A stretch of 64,000 nt of DNA from Komarekiella atlantica HA4396-MV6 (GCA_019359395.1 JAHHHK010000002.1:248001-312000), one strand, 5' to 3'; positions 44,628 through 54,099 are shown, counted from the first letter of the stretch. A program made the numbers and translations. The notes: generated by a model from the letters alone, not told the origin.

Positions 44628-46055
44628 CTACTTGCTCTTAATACCTAACTCCTTCTTGGTAAAAAATTGAGCAATTAAATAGACAAGGATACCCGCAGCC
44701 ATTCCCGGAAGCACCTCGTAAACAATATTAGACAACTTGAATACTAGACTCCAAGAAATAGCTGCGACAATACCAGCGCTCATCATCAACAGTGCTACAG
44801 ATGTCTTTACAGGCAATTGCCAGACACGTAATATTAATAATGGCCCTAAACCCGAAGCCAAAGCTGACCAAGAAAATGTAACTAATAAGAATACATTACT
44901 ATCACCTGCTAAGGCAATACTTAAAACTATCATTGCCACAGTCAGAGTTCCTAGCTTTGCCAGTTTGTAAGAGTTAGCAAATTGAGGAAAAATATCTTGC
45001 GTTATCGCTGCTGAACAACAGAGAATTTGAGAGTCTGCGGTAGACATCGTAGCAGCAAACACTCCTGCTAGCATCAGTCCTACAAAGACAGCAGGTAGAA
45101 ACTCTTGTGCTAAGTAGGGCAAAGCCAACTCTGGATCGCCCCCAGTCATCAATTCTGGTAAAACTACTCGCGCTGTCAAGCCAATACCAATAGCAGAGAA
45201 AGAATTAATTAGACCACAGATAGTTTTGACATTGAGAGCATGATTTACATTTTCAGCCGAGTCGATTGCCATTGCTCGTGTCAATATGTGAGGTTGACCG
45301 ACTACACCAAACCCAGCAACTATCCAACCAAATAAAAAGGGCAAAAATCCCAGAGGGAGATTTGTGGGACTCAAATTAACGAGTTGTGCATCAATAGCTG
45401 CTAGTTTTGTCCAAATTTCTCCTAATCCCCCAGAGTTGACAACTGCAACAGTTAACAGCAGAAGCAACGAACCAATCATGATGATCCCTTGTACTGCATC
45501 TGTCCAGATTTCAGCACGGACACCGCCAGAAAAACAGTAAATGACAACCATGATTGCCCCAAGTACAATTCCCCAGTAGTAATCCCAACCAAACACTACA
45601 TTAAGTGCTTTGCTGCCGGCGACAAGTTGTGATGCAGCATAGGAACCAAGAAAAGCAATAATAATGATAGCTGAGACAATAGAAATCCAGCGATCGCCTG
45701 TAGTATTTTGACCCAAAAAGGCAGAAACAGTATCAGACGAGGTTTCCTCAGAAATTCGTCTTAACCGCTTGAAAAAAAACCACCAAGCAATATAGTCTCC
45801 AATCGCCCAGCCAATAACTAACCAAATAGCAGAGATTCCGATCTTGTAAGCAAAACCAACTTGACCCAAAAATAATAAGCCACTCTGACCAGTTGACATT
45901 GCTGATAGTGCTGTTAACCAGGGATGTACCCCTCGACTCGCTAGTAAATAATCAGCAGTTGTGTTTTGCTTATGGCTTGCAGAGTAAATTCCTACGAAGA
46001 TAATTAAGGCAAGAAAGCCGATAAAAGTAACTGCTATTAATAGTTGATGAGTCAT
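44628..46055 (-). CDS. Sodium:solute symporter (SSS/PutP family)
   Basis: 475 residues, about thirteen hydrophobic segments. Signature text: ADYLLASRGVHPWLTALSAM and STGQSGLLFLGQVGFAYKIG near the N-terminus, and VFAATMSTADSQILCCSAAI in TM8, the Na+ binding region with consecutive Ser/Thr. Closest in style to PutP sodium/proline symporters. The substrate (proline or another osmolyte) is inferred. It is followed upstream by the Mn-catalase stress genes on the same strand but separated by a terminator hairpin, so it is a separate unit. Confidence 0.88.
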   Translation of the reverse strand: MTHQLLIAVTFIGFLALIIFVGIYSASHKQNTTADYLLASRGVHPWLTALSAMSTGQSGLLFLGQVGFAYKIGISAIWLVIGWAIGDYIAWWFFFKRLRRISEETSSDTVSAFLGQNTTGDRWISIVSAIIIIAFLGSYAASQLVAGSKALNVVFGWDYYWGIVLGAIMVVIYCFSGGVRAEIWTDAVQGIIMIGSLLLLLTVAVVNSGGLGEIWTKLAAIDAQLVNLSPTNLPLGFLPFLFGWIVAGFGVVGQPHILTRAMAIDSAENVNHALNVKTICGLINSFSAIGIGLTARVVLPELMTGGDPELALPYLAQEFLPAVFVGLMLAGVFAATMSTADSQILCCSAAITQDIFPQFANSYKLAKLGTLTVAMIVLSIALAGDSNVFLLVTFSWSALASGLGPLLILRVWQLPVKTSVALLMMSAGIVAAISWSLVFKLSNIVYEVLPGMAAGILVYLIAQFFTKKELGIKSK

Positions 46056-46140
46056 AGAGAATTAGGGGAATCTTGTGAGAAAATTCCTGGTATTCTTAAT
46101 TACCGCCTAATTCTACCAACTTATGCCTACCTAGACTGAG

Positions 46141-46169
46141 ATACCCGGCTTTTTAGAGAAGTCGGGTAT
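46141..46169 (-). terminator. Hairpin downstream of Mn-catalase gene
   Basis: ATACCCGGCTT and AAGTCGGGTAT pair with one wobble around a short loop. A second half-copy (AAGTCGGGTATC) follows at 46182. It lies between the catalase stop and the symporter start, both on the minus strand. Confidence 0.6.
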
Positions 46170-46200
46170 CTGGAGACTAAGAAGTCGGGTATCTTGTTGT

Positions 46201-47118
46201 TTAGCTGGTGATAGTCTTGCGCTTAATCACAGATGGTGTACCTGAACCATTGCCTTGTGTCTGTGGGTTTTTCGGCGTACCATGCAGCCTGGGGTCGGGC
46301 TGGGGTGGGTTTGGTTCTGGCCCTACTGGTTGGGGCTTTGCAACATATTGGAATTCACCTTTGCCGTCCATTGAAGGGCCTTTTGCCCAACGACCTTCGG
46401 CACTCTCAGTACCTTCCGAGTGATTCCAGAACTGATAGGCAAACTCCTTCTTCCCGTATTCGTATGCGACATTGGGAACAACTACGTCCTCAAAACCTTC
46501 ACTTTTCAGGTCTTCAATCGCCGCTAGCCACTGATTTTGATGCATAGTGTCGCGGGCGATCATAAAGCTGAGGTGATCTTTCACTCCTGGATCGTCTGTC
46601 ATTTCATACAACCGTACAGCCTGCATCAGACCTTGAGATTCGGCATGAAGATTAGAACGAAAGTCTGCCAATAGATTACCACTGGCGACGATGAAACGAC
46701 CGTTCCACGGGAACCCAACGCTATCAGCTGGCATAGCACCTCCACCAGAGACAATGGCATGTTGAGGGTTCATTGCCGCTGCCATGATTACATCGCGTGG
46801 GTTACTACCGCCCATCACCGCACCCACAACCGCATCTTTTGCACCGTTTTCTTGATCTTTGATCGGTGCTTTATCCAGCAGATGGGCGATCATCGTGGCC
46901 AGCATTTCGACGTGACCGATTTCTTCAGTACCAATGTCGAGCAACATATCACGGTACTTGGCAGGGCCTCGACAGTTCCAGCCCTGAAACAGGTATTGCA
47001 TCATCACCGTCATTTCACCAAAGCTGCCGCCGATCAGTTCTTGCATTTTCTTTGCGTAAACTGGATCTGGCTTTTCCGGTGGCGTAAAATACTGTAGTCT
47101 TTTATTGTGATAAAACAT
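46201..47118 (-). CDS. Manganese catalase
   Basis: 305 residues. Ferritin-like four-helix core with the di-manganese ligands: Glu in GSFGEMTVMMQYLF, E and H in GTEEIGHVEMLA, Glu in HAESQGLMQAVR, and His in ARDTMHQNQW. It splits hydrogen peroxide without haem. The C-terminal 50 residues are Pro/Gly/Asn-rich (QPVGPEPNPPQPDPRL), probably a flexible arm. AAGGAA 5 bp upstream of ATG 47118. It opens a long same-strand stress group (47.1-54.1 kb). Confidence 0.93.
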   Translation of the reverse strand: MFYHNKRLQYFTPPEKPDPVYAKKMQELIGGSFGEMTVMMQYLFQGWNCRGPAKYRDMLLDIGTEEIGHVEMLATMIAHLLDKAPIKDQENGAKDAVVGAVMGGSNPRDVIMAAAMNPQHAIVSGGGAMPADSVGFPWNGRFIVASGNLLADFRSNLHAESQGLMQAVRLYEMTDDPGVKDHLSFMIARDTMHQNQWLAAIEDLKSEGFEDVVVPNVAYEYGKKEFAYQFWNHSEGTESAEGRWAKGPSMDGKGEFQYVAKPQPVGPEPNPPQPDPRLHGTPKNPQTQGNGSGTPSVIKRKTITS

Positions 47119-47498
47119 TTGGGTTCCTTGTTAATGACAGATAGCGCTGACACAAAATCAAACTGTTGCCAAACTTTTATCTGATATTTGTGTTGCCTCT
47201 ACTTATCTAGGAAACTCACCAAATGTTTTATCTTCATCAGCCTCTAGCCAGATAAAAAAAATACTTTTAAATAAGTATTTTGACTGAGGTTTATTTGTTT
47301 TTAGTTCTGTCTGGGAATGGATTTCATAAGGCTTTGCTTTCTTCTAAGAAGATAACTAGGCTTTAGTCTGGTAACAAGTCAAAAGTAGCTCTTGCGATCG
47401 CTTCCCATTTTAGGCGATTCTCTTGAGTAAACTACAGCAAATAGCTTGTAGGGGGGCATTACAATGCCCACCCTGCCGTCGAGCTTTATCGTTCCCAT
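47119..47498. other. Intergenic region
   Basis: No gene. A scrap of the GTAGGGGGGCATTACAATGC repeat lies at about 47448-47475. The rest is AT-rich and should contain the promoter of the Mn-catalase gene. Confidence 0.4.
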
Positions 47499-47840
47499 TC
47501 AGTTTTCATCGCGTCCGTGGACTTGAGCCGGTGGACTGGTTGCCTCAACTGCGGTGAATGGTTCCAAAATTTTGTATGTGTGCGAAGCTCCCTTTGGTAC
47601 TACCCAGGAACTCCCAGGTTCTAGTAAAATCGTTTGCCCTTCAATATGCAACTCTGCACGACCATTAATTACATAACCGACAGTTTCATATTCTCGCGCT
47701 GTTGGTTCTTTGGCTTCACTTGGTTGCTCGTCTTCCCAAAGACGCATGGCAAGAGATTTACCAGAAGCAAGATACTTTTGACCAAGTTTACCTTTAGGGG
47801 AATGGGTAGAGTCTACTTTGATAACGGTTTTATCAGACAT
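47499..47840 (-). CDS. Small cupin-domain protein
   Basis: 113 residues forming one cupin barrel. Motif 1 region ETVGYVINGRAELHIEG and motif 2 region PGSSWVVPKGASHTYKI are clear. The usual two metal-binding His of motif 1 are replaced (Y-E-T-V), and motif 2 keeps one His, so metal binding may be weak. It may bind a small ligand or act as a regulator or isomerase. Gene order suggests a role with the neighbouring oxidoreductases in stress metabolism. Confidence 0.8.
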   Translation of the reverse strand: MSDKTVIKVDSTHSPKGKLGQKYLASGKSLAMRLWEDEQPSEAKEPTAREYETVGYVINGRAELHIEGQTILLEPGSSWVVPKGASHTYKILEPFTAVEATSPPAQVHGRDEN

Positions 47841-47905
47841 AATTTTTTGCCTTTTTGATTTATGGATGAGATACGTTGCAATGCAACATCCCTACAAGGG
47901 TTTAT

Positions 47906-49138
47906 CTAAACTTTGATTGTTCTGCCAGTGCGAGCCGCTTCGTAAATTAGCTGCATCAACCTGACATCTTGTAAACCTTCTTCGCCAGGGGTTTTAGGCT
48001 GTTTGTTTGCCATGATGGACTCGGATAAATGATCCATCTCTAGGGCGAATTGGTTTTTTTCCTGAATATTTTGTTCTTCGTTAGTGTCTTTACGTTTGAT
48101 TATCAGCCGATGTTGGTAATAGTCAGTCGCCGGATCTAACTCTAAAACTGCGTCAGATCCGAAAACTTGGAGGCGCTTGGTATCTGAGTAGCCGTAGCTG
48201 GAGGTGCAGTTAGCTAGCACACCACTAGGGAAACGCAAAACAAAGTTGACATTTTCCTCTACTTCCCGAAAGCGGGGGTCGCCAGGAGTGCTGTAGATCA
48301 TGGCGCTAATTTCTTGTGGTTCTTCGCCTGTGATGTACCGCGCTGCTTGCAAGCTGTAAATCCCAATATCGTAAAGGGAACCGCCGCCAGCTAGTTTTTT
48401 GTTAGCACGCCAGCGATCTGCTGGGTCTTTGGGATCGAGGTTGCGCCCGTGGTCAGAGGTGATGGCTTTTAGTTTGCCGAGTTTGCCGCTTTGTGCTAGT
48501 TCGATCGCAGCGAGGTTGTACGGTTCATACTGGGCACGGTAAGCGATCATTAACTTGCGATCGCTTTTTTTGGCAGCTGCAATCATCGCCTGACATTCCT
48601 CAACAGTGTTCGCCATTGGCTTTTCACACATGATGTGCTTGCCAGCTTGCGCTCCGCGAATACTGTATTCTGCATGTAACCCATTGGGCAAAATGATGTA
48701 AATAACATCTACCTCTGGGTTATCGCGGATGGTGTCATAGTTTTGGTAGTTGTAAATGTTTTTTCGGTTAACACCGTATTGCTGAGCTAAACGCTCGGCT
48801 TTGGTGCGATGTCTGGCGACAAGCCGCTTCTCTACGAGACGCTCCGCGAACGCGTCTACGCCACTTACTAATGCTACCAACTTAGAACGCTTACATTCGC
48901 CAAAGGACGGCATAATCTGTTCTGTGGCAAATTTTCCTAAGCCAACAACCGCCCATCCTAACTTTTTTTCGGGAGGTAAAGATGGTTCTTTTGTAGGTGC
49001 TGGCCCTGCTTGGGCTAAGGTGCGAGTAGGTTTTAAAATTGTTCCTATCGTACCAAAGGTGCTGACTGCGATTAATCCAAAACCTGCTTTGTACAAAAGA
49101 GTCCGGCGCGTCAGCTCGGATTTGAGAGAGTCAAACAT
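47906..49138 (-). CDS. Gfo/Idh/MocA oxidoreductase with Tat-like signal
   Basis: 410 residues. The N-terminus has a twin-arginine motif (LTRRTLLYKAGFGLIAVST) and a hydrophobic stretch ending TLAQAG, so it is likely exported folded with its NADP, like glucose-fructose oxidoreductase. Rossmann motif GWAVVGLGKFATEQIMPSF; catalytic-region E-K-P in GKHIMCEKPMANTV; substrate domain with AGGGSLYDIGIYSLQAARYI. An unusual stretch VDAFAERLVEKRLVARH sits between SG and RTKAERLAQQYG and comes from a dispersed DNA repeat at about 48811-48862. Substrate probably a sugar or polyol. Confidence 0.88.
   Translation of the reverse strand: MFDSLKSELTRRTLLYKAGFGLIAVSTFGTIGTILKPTRTLAQAGPAPTKEPSLPPEKKLGWAVVGLGKFATEQIMPSFGECKRSKLVALVSGVDAFAERLVEKRLVARHRTKAERLAQQYGVNRKNIYNYQNYDTIRDNPEVDVIYIILPNGLHAEYSIRGAQAGKHIMCEKPMANTVEECQAMIAAAKKSDRKLMIAYRAQYEPYNLAAIELAQSGKLGKLKAITSDHGRNLDPKDPADRWRANKKLAGGGSLYDIGIYSLQAARYITGEEPQEISAMIYSTPGDPRFREVEENVNFVLRFPSGVLANCTSSYGYSDTKRLQVFGSDAVLELDPATDYYQHRLIIKRKDTNEEQNIQEKNQFALEMDHLSESIMANKQPKTPGEEGLQDVRLMQLIYEAARTGRTIKV
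48811..48862. repeat. Dispersed repeat translated inside the oxidoreductase gene
   Basis: AAGCCGCTTCTCTACGAGAC followed by GCTCCGCGAACGCGTC is the common intergenic repeat of this window (see 24535, 40150, 55130). Here it stays in frame and adds about 17 residues near the NAD-binding domain. Confidence 0.8.
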
Positions 49139-49174
49139 ATTTGTTGTTAGTCATTTGTCATTAGTCCTCTGTTT

Positions 49175-49225
49175 AAAAGTTTCCTGCGGTTCGCGTTAGC
49201 GTCTCGTAAGAGAGGGAAACCCTCC
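49175..49225. repeat. 51-bp inverted repeat, left copy
   Basis: Runs from AAAAGTTTCCTGCGGTTCGC to GAGAGGGAAACCCTCC. It is the exact reverse complement of 52188-52238. The two copies flank the alcohol dehydrogenase, small secreted protein and SRPBCC genes. Confidence 0.9.
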
Positions 49226-49403
49226 GACGCTCGATGTCGATGACTCGAAGAGGCTGCGCTATGACAACTTCTCTCCGCAGAACTTTTTCCTTTGTTATTT
49301 GTTTTAGACAAATGACAAATAGATAAGTATAAGCACAGCAAAAAGCTGAAGTAGAGGTTTTTAGTGTTAGTACTAAAGGCGAACAGTTTGGAGATAAATG
49401 ACT

Positions 49404-50573
49404 TTAAGGTTTGAGTACAACTTTGATGCAGTTATCTTTCTTGTGCTTGAAAATTTCGTAGCCGTGGGGTGCTTGTTCTAGAGGTAAGGTGTGAGTGATG
49501 ATGAAAGTTGGATCTATTTCACCCTTTTGGATGTGTTCTAACAAGGGTCGTAAATACTTATGGACGTGAGTTTGTCCCATTTTCATGGTTAGTCCCTTGT
49601 TCATCGCCGCACCCATTGGCACTTTGTCTACAAAACCACCGTACACACCTGGAATTGATACGTGACCACCTTTGCGACAAGAGACAATGACTTGTCGTAA
49701 TGCTGTGGGGCGGTCTGTTTCTAGACGTACTGCTTGTTTTACTTGGTCATACAATGCCATAAAGTCTGTGCCGTGTGCTTCCATTCCCACTGCATCAATG
49801 CACGCATCAGGGCCACGACCGCCGGTCATTTCTTTGAGTGCTTCGCCAACATCGACTTCTTCGTAGTTGAGGACTTCGGCTTTGCCGTATTCTTTGGCCA
49901 TTTGCAGGCGTTCAGGAACGCGGTCAAAAGCGATGACGCGTTCTGCACCCAGTATATATGCACTTTTGATGGCGAATTGTCCGACTGGGCCACAGCCCCA
50001 AACTGCGACTATATCACCGGGTTGGATGTTGCAGTTCTCGGCTGCCATATAGCCTGTTGGGAAAATATCGGTTAAAAATAGTACTTGTTCATCCGTTAAA
50101 CCATCAGGAATTTTGAACAAGCCGACATCTGCAAAGGGCACTCGTGCATACTCTGCCTGACCACCAGCGTAACCACCAAATAAGTGAGAGTAGCCAAATA
50201 GACCTGATGGTGAATAGCCCATTTGCTTTTCTACCATCCAAGCATTGGGGTTAGAGTTGTCGCACAGTGACCATAAATCCCGATTACAAAAAAAGCAGCT
50301 ACCACAGGATATTGTAAAGGGAACAACGACGCGATCGCCTACGTTCACATTTTTAACTGCACTGCCAAGTTCGACAACTTCCCCCATAAATTCGTGGCCA
50401 AGAATATCGCCCTTCTCCATTGTGGGGATATAGCCGTTATAAATATGCAAATCCGAGCCACAAATTGCCGTGGAAGTAATTTTGACAATTGCGTCACGCG
50501 GGTTGATGATTTTTGGATCTGGAACTGTTTCAACCCGTACATCGTTAGAGCCATGCCAGCAAACTGCTTTCAT
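49404..50573 (-). CDS. Zinc-dependent alcohol dehydrogenase (formaldehyde dehydrogenase-like)
   Basis: 389 residues of the medium-chain dehydrogenase family. Catalytic zinc: Cys in [14 protein letters not shown] and His-Glu in [13 protein letters not shown]. Structural zinc: four Cys in [19 protein letters not shown]-binding motif [15 protein letters not shown]. The segment between the zinc loop and the nucleotide fold, and an insertion near [16 protein letters not shown], recall glutathione-independent formaldehyde dehydrogenase-type enzymes. It would oxidise an alcohol or aldehyde with NAD. AAGGAC lies 8 bp upstream of ATG 50573. It lies between the 51-bp inverted repeats. Confidence 0.9.
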   Translation of the reverse strand: MKAVCWHGSNDVRVETVPDPKIINPRDAIVKITSTAICGSDLHIYNGYIPTMEKGDILGHEFMGEVVELGSAVKNVNVGDRVVVPFTISCGSCFFCNRDLWSLCDNSNPNAWMVEKQMGYSPSGLFGYSHLFGGYAGGQAEYARVPFADVGLFKIPDGLTDEQVLFLTDIFPTGYMAAENCNIQPGDIVAVWGCGPVGQFAIKSAYILGAERVIAFDRVPERLQMAKEYGKAEVLNYEEVDVGEALKEMTGGRGPDACIDAVGMEAHGTDFMALYDQVKQAVRLETDRPTALRQVIVSCRKGGHVSIPGVYGGFVDKVPMGAAMNKGLTMKMGQTHVHKYLRPLLEHIQKGEIDPTFIITHTLPLEQAPHGYEIFKHKKDNCIKVVLKP

Positions 50574-50674
50574 GATTATTAGTCCTTAGTCAGAATAATT
50601 CGTAATTAGTAATTCGTAATTAAATGCCTGAATTGACGAATTACTAATTATTTGATAATTAGTCAATGATGAAG

Positions 50675-50745
50675 AAAAAGGGAGTCAGGAATAGTCAAGA
50701 GTGCTCAACTTTCAAGCTCAACCTTGAATATTCAACAGACTCCCC
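50675..50745 (-). terminator. Intrinsic terminator after the small secreted protein gene
   Basis: On the minus strand GGGAGTC and GACTCCC (50680-50686 and 50738-50744) close a hairpin followed by a CTTTTTCTTC run. It ends the unit at 50772 before the dehydrogenase gene. AT-rich GTAATTCGTAATT repeats lie beside it at 50595-50660. Confidence 0.6.
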
Positions 50746-50771
50746 TGTTACTCCATCTTTAGTAATTGGGA

Positions 50772-51158
50772 TTATTTATCTTGGTAATATCCCTCATTAT
50801 TTCCAGTTATTGGCTTAACAGAATCTTCTACTTTTTCTTTAGTTGACTGCAAAAAGTTTTTGGTGCTTCGAGGCATTGGCTCATCAAGATTGAGCTTTTC
50901 TCGGATATTATTAACAGCGCTCTTTGCATTTTTTCCAGTCCTGTCAGCCGCCCGATTTGCTTTATTGGTAAGGTCGTTTACATCACTATCAGGTACTCCT
51001 TTATAATAAGTACCCTCTGGAGTTGTTACAGTGTTAGCAGCATGTGCTTGCAGTGTAGTACTATAGCCAAAAGCCGGAATGGCAAAAAATGTAATTGCTA
51101 CAAGAAAAACTGTCAGAACTTGACGCAGTTTTTTTAGCAAAGAAGTTACTTTGTTCAT
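50772..51158 (-). CDS. Small exported protein, stress-group member
   Basis: 128 residues from ATG 51158 (GGAGAG 7 bp upstream). Signal peptide about 1-39 (LTVFLVAITFFAIPAFGYST, then AHA). The mature part is charged and helical (NKANRAADRTGKNAKSAVNN) and low in hydrophobics, ending NNEGYYQDK. It resembles cyanobacterial small periplasmic proteins of unknown function (possibly the DUF6658 type; I am not certain). It lies in the stress group between dehydrogenase and SRPBCC genes. Confidence 0.7.
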   Translation of the reverse strand: MNKVTSLLKKLRQVLTVFLVAITFFAIPAFGYSTTLQAHAANTVTTPEGTYYKGVPDSDVNDLTNKANRAADRTGKNAKSAVNNIREKLNLDEPMPRSTKNFLQSTKEKVEDSVKPITGNNEGYYQDK

Positions 51159-51323
51159 GAAAACTCTCCAATTTATCATCTGTACCCTGGTAATTAGCTA
51201 GTAGTAAATGGTCACAACTAACTTATTAGCCATTTCGTGTCAACACAAATTTGATGTGGCTATTTTTTGATGTTGAAAAATCTTTGTTTGATTTGTCATT
51301 CGCTTTATCCAAATGACAAATAA

Positions 51324-52022
51324 CTACTTATGCCCAGTGGGTTGTCCTTCGGTGGTGGCGATTTCGCCTGCTTCCATTAACATTTTGAAGCGACGTAATT
51401 CATCACCAATTTGCTGTTCTGGTTCTTCACCGAAAAGTTTAGCAACAACAGATGCTAGCGCTCCGCCGGGTGGATTATACTCTAAGACAACCTTGACTTC
51501 CGTGCCGCGATCGCCTGTTGCTTTTTTGAAGCGAACAAAACCAGAATTATCGACGTCTGCGCCTTCTACAGAAGCCCAAGAAATAAACTCATTTTCCCGG
51601 TCTTCCAGAATGTCTGCATCCCATTCCACGCTGTTACCCAAGGGTGCGTTAGCAATCCAGTGTGAACGTTTTTCGTTGTAAACCTTCACAGATTTGAGAT
51701 GCTTCATAAATGTAGGCAGATTTTCAAAGTTGTGCCAAAAGCGGTAGAGTTCATCTGCTGGTTTATTGATTGTTACTGTCTTTTCAACTTTGATGGGTTG
51801 GTTTACTCCCATTGCTTCTTGTGCTTGCTGGACTGTGCTTTGTTTTGTTGCACCTTGATAAATTAAACCGCCACCAGCTAAAGCTGTTAGCGCTCCCCGC
51901 AAAGAGCCTTGTCTTAAACCCATTAACACCAGCGCACCACCGCCTATAAGAGATGCCCAGCGCTCAGTTTCACTAGCTTGATTTTGATTGATAGTCGGTT
52001 TATCTCCAGATGTTGAAGTCAC
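51324..52022 (-). CDS. SRPBCC (START-like) protein with N-terminal membrane region
   Basis: 232 residues. I start it at GTG 52022 because GGGAG lies 8 bp upstream; a TTG at 52037 would add five residues. Two short hydrophobic helices at about 27-60 (SLIGGGALVLMGLRQGSLRG, then LAGGGLIYQG) resemble DUF2892. The SRPBCC fold begins at VEKTVTINKPADELYRFWHN and has the typical FMKHLKSVKVY and EFISWASVEG strands. Such proteins bind lipids or other hydrophobic ligands. It lies in the stress group, inside the 51-bp inverted repeat pair. Confidence 0.82.
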   Translation of the reverse strand: MTSTSGDKPTINQNQASETERWASLIGGGALVLMGLRQGSLRGALTALAGGGLIYQGATKQSTVQQAQEAMGVNQPIKVEKTVTINKPADELYRFWHNFENLPTFMKHLKSVKVYNEKRSHWIANAPLGNSVEWDADILEDRENEFISWASVEGADVDNSGFVRFKKATGDRGTEVKVVLEYNPPGGALASVVAKLFGEEPEQQIGDELRRFKMLMEAGEIATTEGQPTGHK

Positions 52023-52505
52023 TTTTTTATCTCCCAATCAATTCTTTTCTGTTTCGGCGTTTTTGCTTCTCGTGCAAGCGGCAGGGACGCTATGTATGCA
52101 TTTCTAGGTAGAACTTGGAAGGAATTATTTATCTCACGCAGAGGCGCAGCGAAAAGTTCTGTTCGCCTCCGGTTTCCGTCAGGAGAAGGAGGGTTTCCCT
52201 CTCTTACGAGACGCTAACGCGAACCGCAGGAAACTTTTCAAGACAGAATCGCAGAGAGAAGTAGGAGGGGCGGCTTCTGTCGCGCAGCCCGCCGTATATA
52301 GCTTGTTTCATTGAAAGGCTACGGTGGGCGTAGACAAGTTGAGGAGTTTTGAACTGAACCTTTTTCAGCACAAAACTACTAAATCTTACTTAAATCCCGG
52401 TTGTACAATTCATCTGGCTTTTATATAAGCTTTGGAACTAAAGGTGAGTTTAAATCTGAATACATCAATTTCATCTCTGGTTGTTCAACGCCTCTTCAAG
52501 ACTCC
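52023..52505. other. Intergenic region with repeats
   Basis: No gene. It contains the right copy of the 51-bp inverted repeat and related scraps (52080-52130 and 52260-52330). AT-rich elsewhere. Confidence 0.5.
52188..52238. repeat. 51-bp inverted repeat, right copy
   Basis: Exact reverse complement of 49175-49225. Confidence 0.9.
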
Positions 52506-53594
52506 TTATATTGACATAGCAGCACCCGTAGTTGGCTGGGGAGGATTAGTCTGAGTACCTATCCGCGCCTGATACAGCTTTATCAATTGCTGTTCGTATT
52601 TTCTCAAGTCGTTGTAGATTTGTTTGAAAATAGCAGTTGCTACTGGGTCAGTGTATGTTGCACACAAATTGCCAATATCGCCAATACCCGTTTGCACATC
52701 TCCTAAAGCGGAACGTAACTGATATATGTCATCACTACCTGTTAAAGCAGTTTTTACCTTGGCGTATTGATTAGCGATGTTTGCAGTTAAAGAGGGTTTC
52801 TCGCCTAGTTTGTGAAGATAAGTTTCTAGCTTCTCAATGTGACGCTGTTTATTAGTAATCATCTCTTGAAAGAGCGATCGCACTTCGGCATCTGATTCTT
52901 TTTCAGCGTATTTTTCTAAAGCTTCTAATGAATAACGCTCACCAGCAAGAGCAGTATTCAAACCTCTGGCGATATCACCTTTGGTTGAGCCACCCCAAGC
53001 ATCTGCTAGTTTCCACCATTCGGCGCTTGTATCTTGCTCACTTGGCAATGCAGCATCTTTGCCACCGTAACCCAAGCGGCTCAAAATAGCTGTGGTGAAA
53101 ATTGGCAAGTCTCCAGGTTCACGCGAGGTAATCAAATTGCTGTCAACTACTAGCGGCTCATCTATGTAATTTGCACCTGCATTGATAATATCTTTGCGGA
53201 TAGCACTAAAACCAGTAGCTTGCTTACCTTTGAGTAAATCGCCTTCAATCAATAATTGTGGGCCGTGGCAAACCGCAGCTACCAATTTTCCTTGCTGCAT
53301 CGCCTCTTGCACAAAACGGACTGTGTTGGCATTGCGCCGCATTTTGTCGGGAGCCATTCCACCAGGAATGATTACTGCATCGAACTCTGCTGCGATCGCT
53401 TCTGTTGTTGTACCATCGGGCTGCATGTTAAGTTTACCGCGTTTACCTTTATATTTTTCATTCATGCGCCCACCGAGTACAACAACTTTTATCCCCGCTT
53501 GTTTTAGCCCGTTATAAGGAACTGTAAATTCTGCATCTTCTACATCGTTTTCAATGAGGATGGCAACTTTTTGCTTACTTGAATGCTGAGTCAT
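52506..53594 (-). CDS. DJ-1/PfpI domain fused to a ferritin-like domain
   Basis: 362 residues. Residues 1-190 are a DJ-1/PfpI glutamine-amidotransferase fold with the nucleophile elbow AAVCHGPQLLIEGD (Cys near 112) and the conserved acidic start AILIENDVEDAEF. Residues about 210-345 are a four-helix ferritin- or rubrerythrin-like bundle (LNTALAGERYSLEALEKYAE, MITNKQRHIEKLETYLHKLG), of the DUF2383-like kind. DJ-1 proteins handle reactive carbonyls or protect proteins in oxidative stress; the bundle could bind iron. The fusion suggests one protein handling both peroxide and carbonyl damage. AGGTAA 5 bp upstream. Confidence 0.85.
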   Translation of the reverse strand: MTQHSSKQKVAILIENDVEDAEFTVPYNGLKQAGIKVVVLGGRMNEKYKGKRGKLNMQPDGTTTEAIAAEFDAVIIPGGMAPDKMRRNANTVRFVQEAMQQGKLVAAVCHGPQLLIEGDLLKGKQATGFSAIRKDIINAGANYIDEPLVVDSNLITSREPGDLPIFTTAILSRLGYGGKDAALPSEQDTSAEWWKLADAWGGSTKGDIARGLNTALAGERYSLEALEKYAEKESDAEVRSLFQEMITNKQRHIEKLETYLHKLGEKPSLTANIANQYAKVKTALTGSDDIYQLRSALGDVQTGIGDIGNLCATYTDPVATAIFKQIYNDLRKYEQQLIKLYQARIGTQTNPPQPTTGAAMSI

Positions 53595-53700
53595 TGGTAT
53601 TACCTGTTTCTTCCTGGGTTTTAACTAGCTAAAATATTAAGTAGGTTAAGATGTTTTCCTTAGCTTGTAGTACTTGAAGTTGGAAATTTTAAATTCTTTC

Positions 53701-54099
53701 TTATGCGGATGCTTCGCTTATTGGTGTAGCAAATAATTCCTCGTAATCGTGAGAGAAATTGGCGTGAAAAGCGGCAAATATTTCCGGTTTGACAGCATTT
53801 TGCAATACGGCAAACACAGCCCGAACATGAATTGCAGCGGTAGTAGGTTCTATATTCTCTTTGTGACTCGCACGGGCAATAAACTCTTGCAAGTTAAAAG
53901 ATTTATTTGATTCTTCCTCTTTCCCTCGTAGATACTTACCTAATTCTTGGGGTAACTGGGTAGCTAAATCTTGTGCTTTATCAACAGGAATACGTTCTTT
54001 AACGGTTTCCAGTGTGGCACGGGTAGAACGTTCTGCCTCTTCACGAGAATCTGATTGAGCAAGGCTTTGTACGTGTGTAATAAACTCGTTGTATTCCAC
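53701..54099 (-). CDS. DUF2267 protein
   Basis: 132 residues from GTG 54099, with GGAGGT 5-6 bp upstream. Typical DUF2267 text: EYNEFITHVQSLAQSDSREE, VKERIPVDKAQDLATQLPQE and IHVRAVFAVLQNAVKPEIFA. Two helical repeats of a family with unknown function that often sits beside stress genes. First gene of the minus-strand stress group; the DJ-1 fusion gene follows 106 bp downstream. Confidence 0.85.
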   Translation of the reverse strand: MEYNEFITHVQSLAQSDSREEAERSTRATLETVKERIPVDKAQDLATQLPQELGKYLRGKEEESNKSFNLQEFIARASHKENIEPTTAAIHVRAVFAVLQNAVKPEIFAAFHANFSHDYEELFATPISEASA

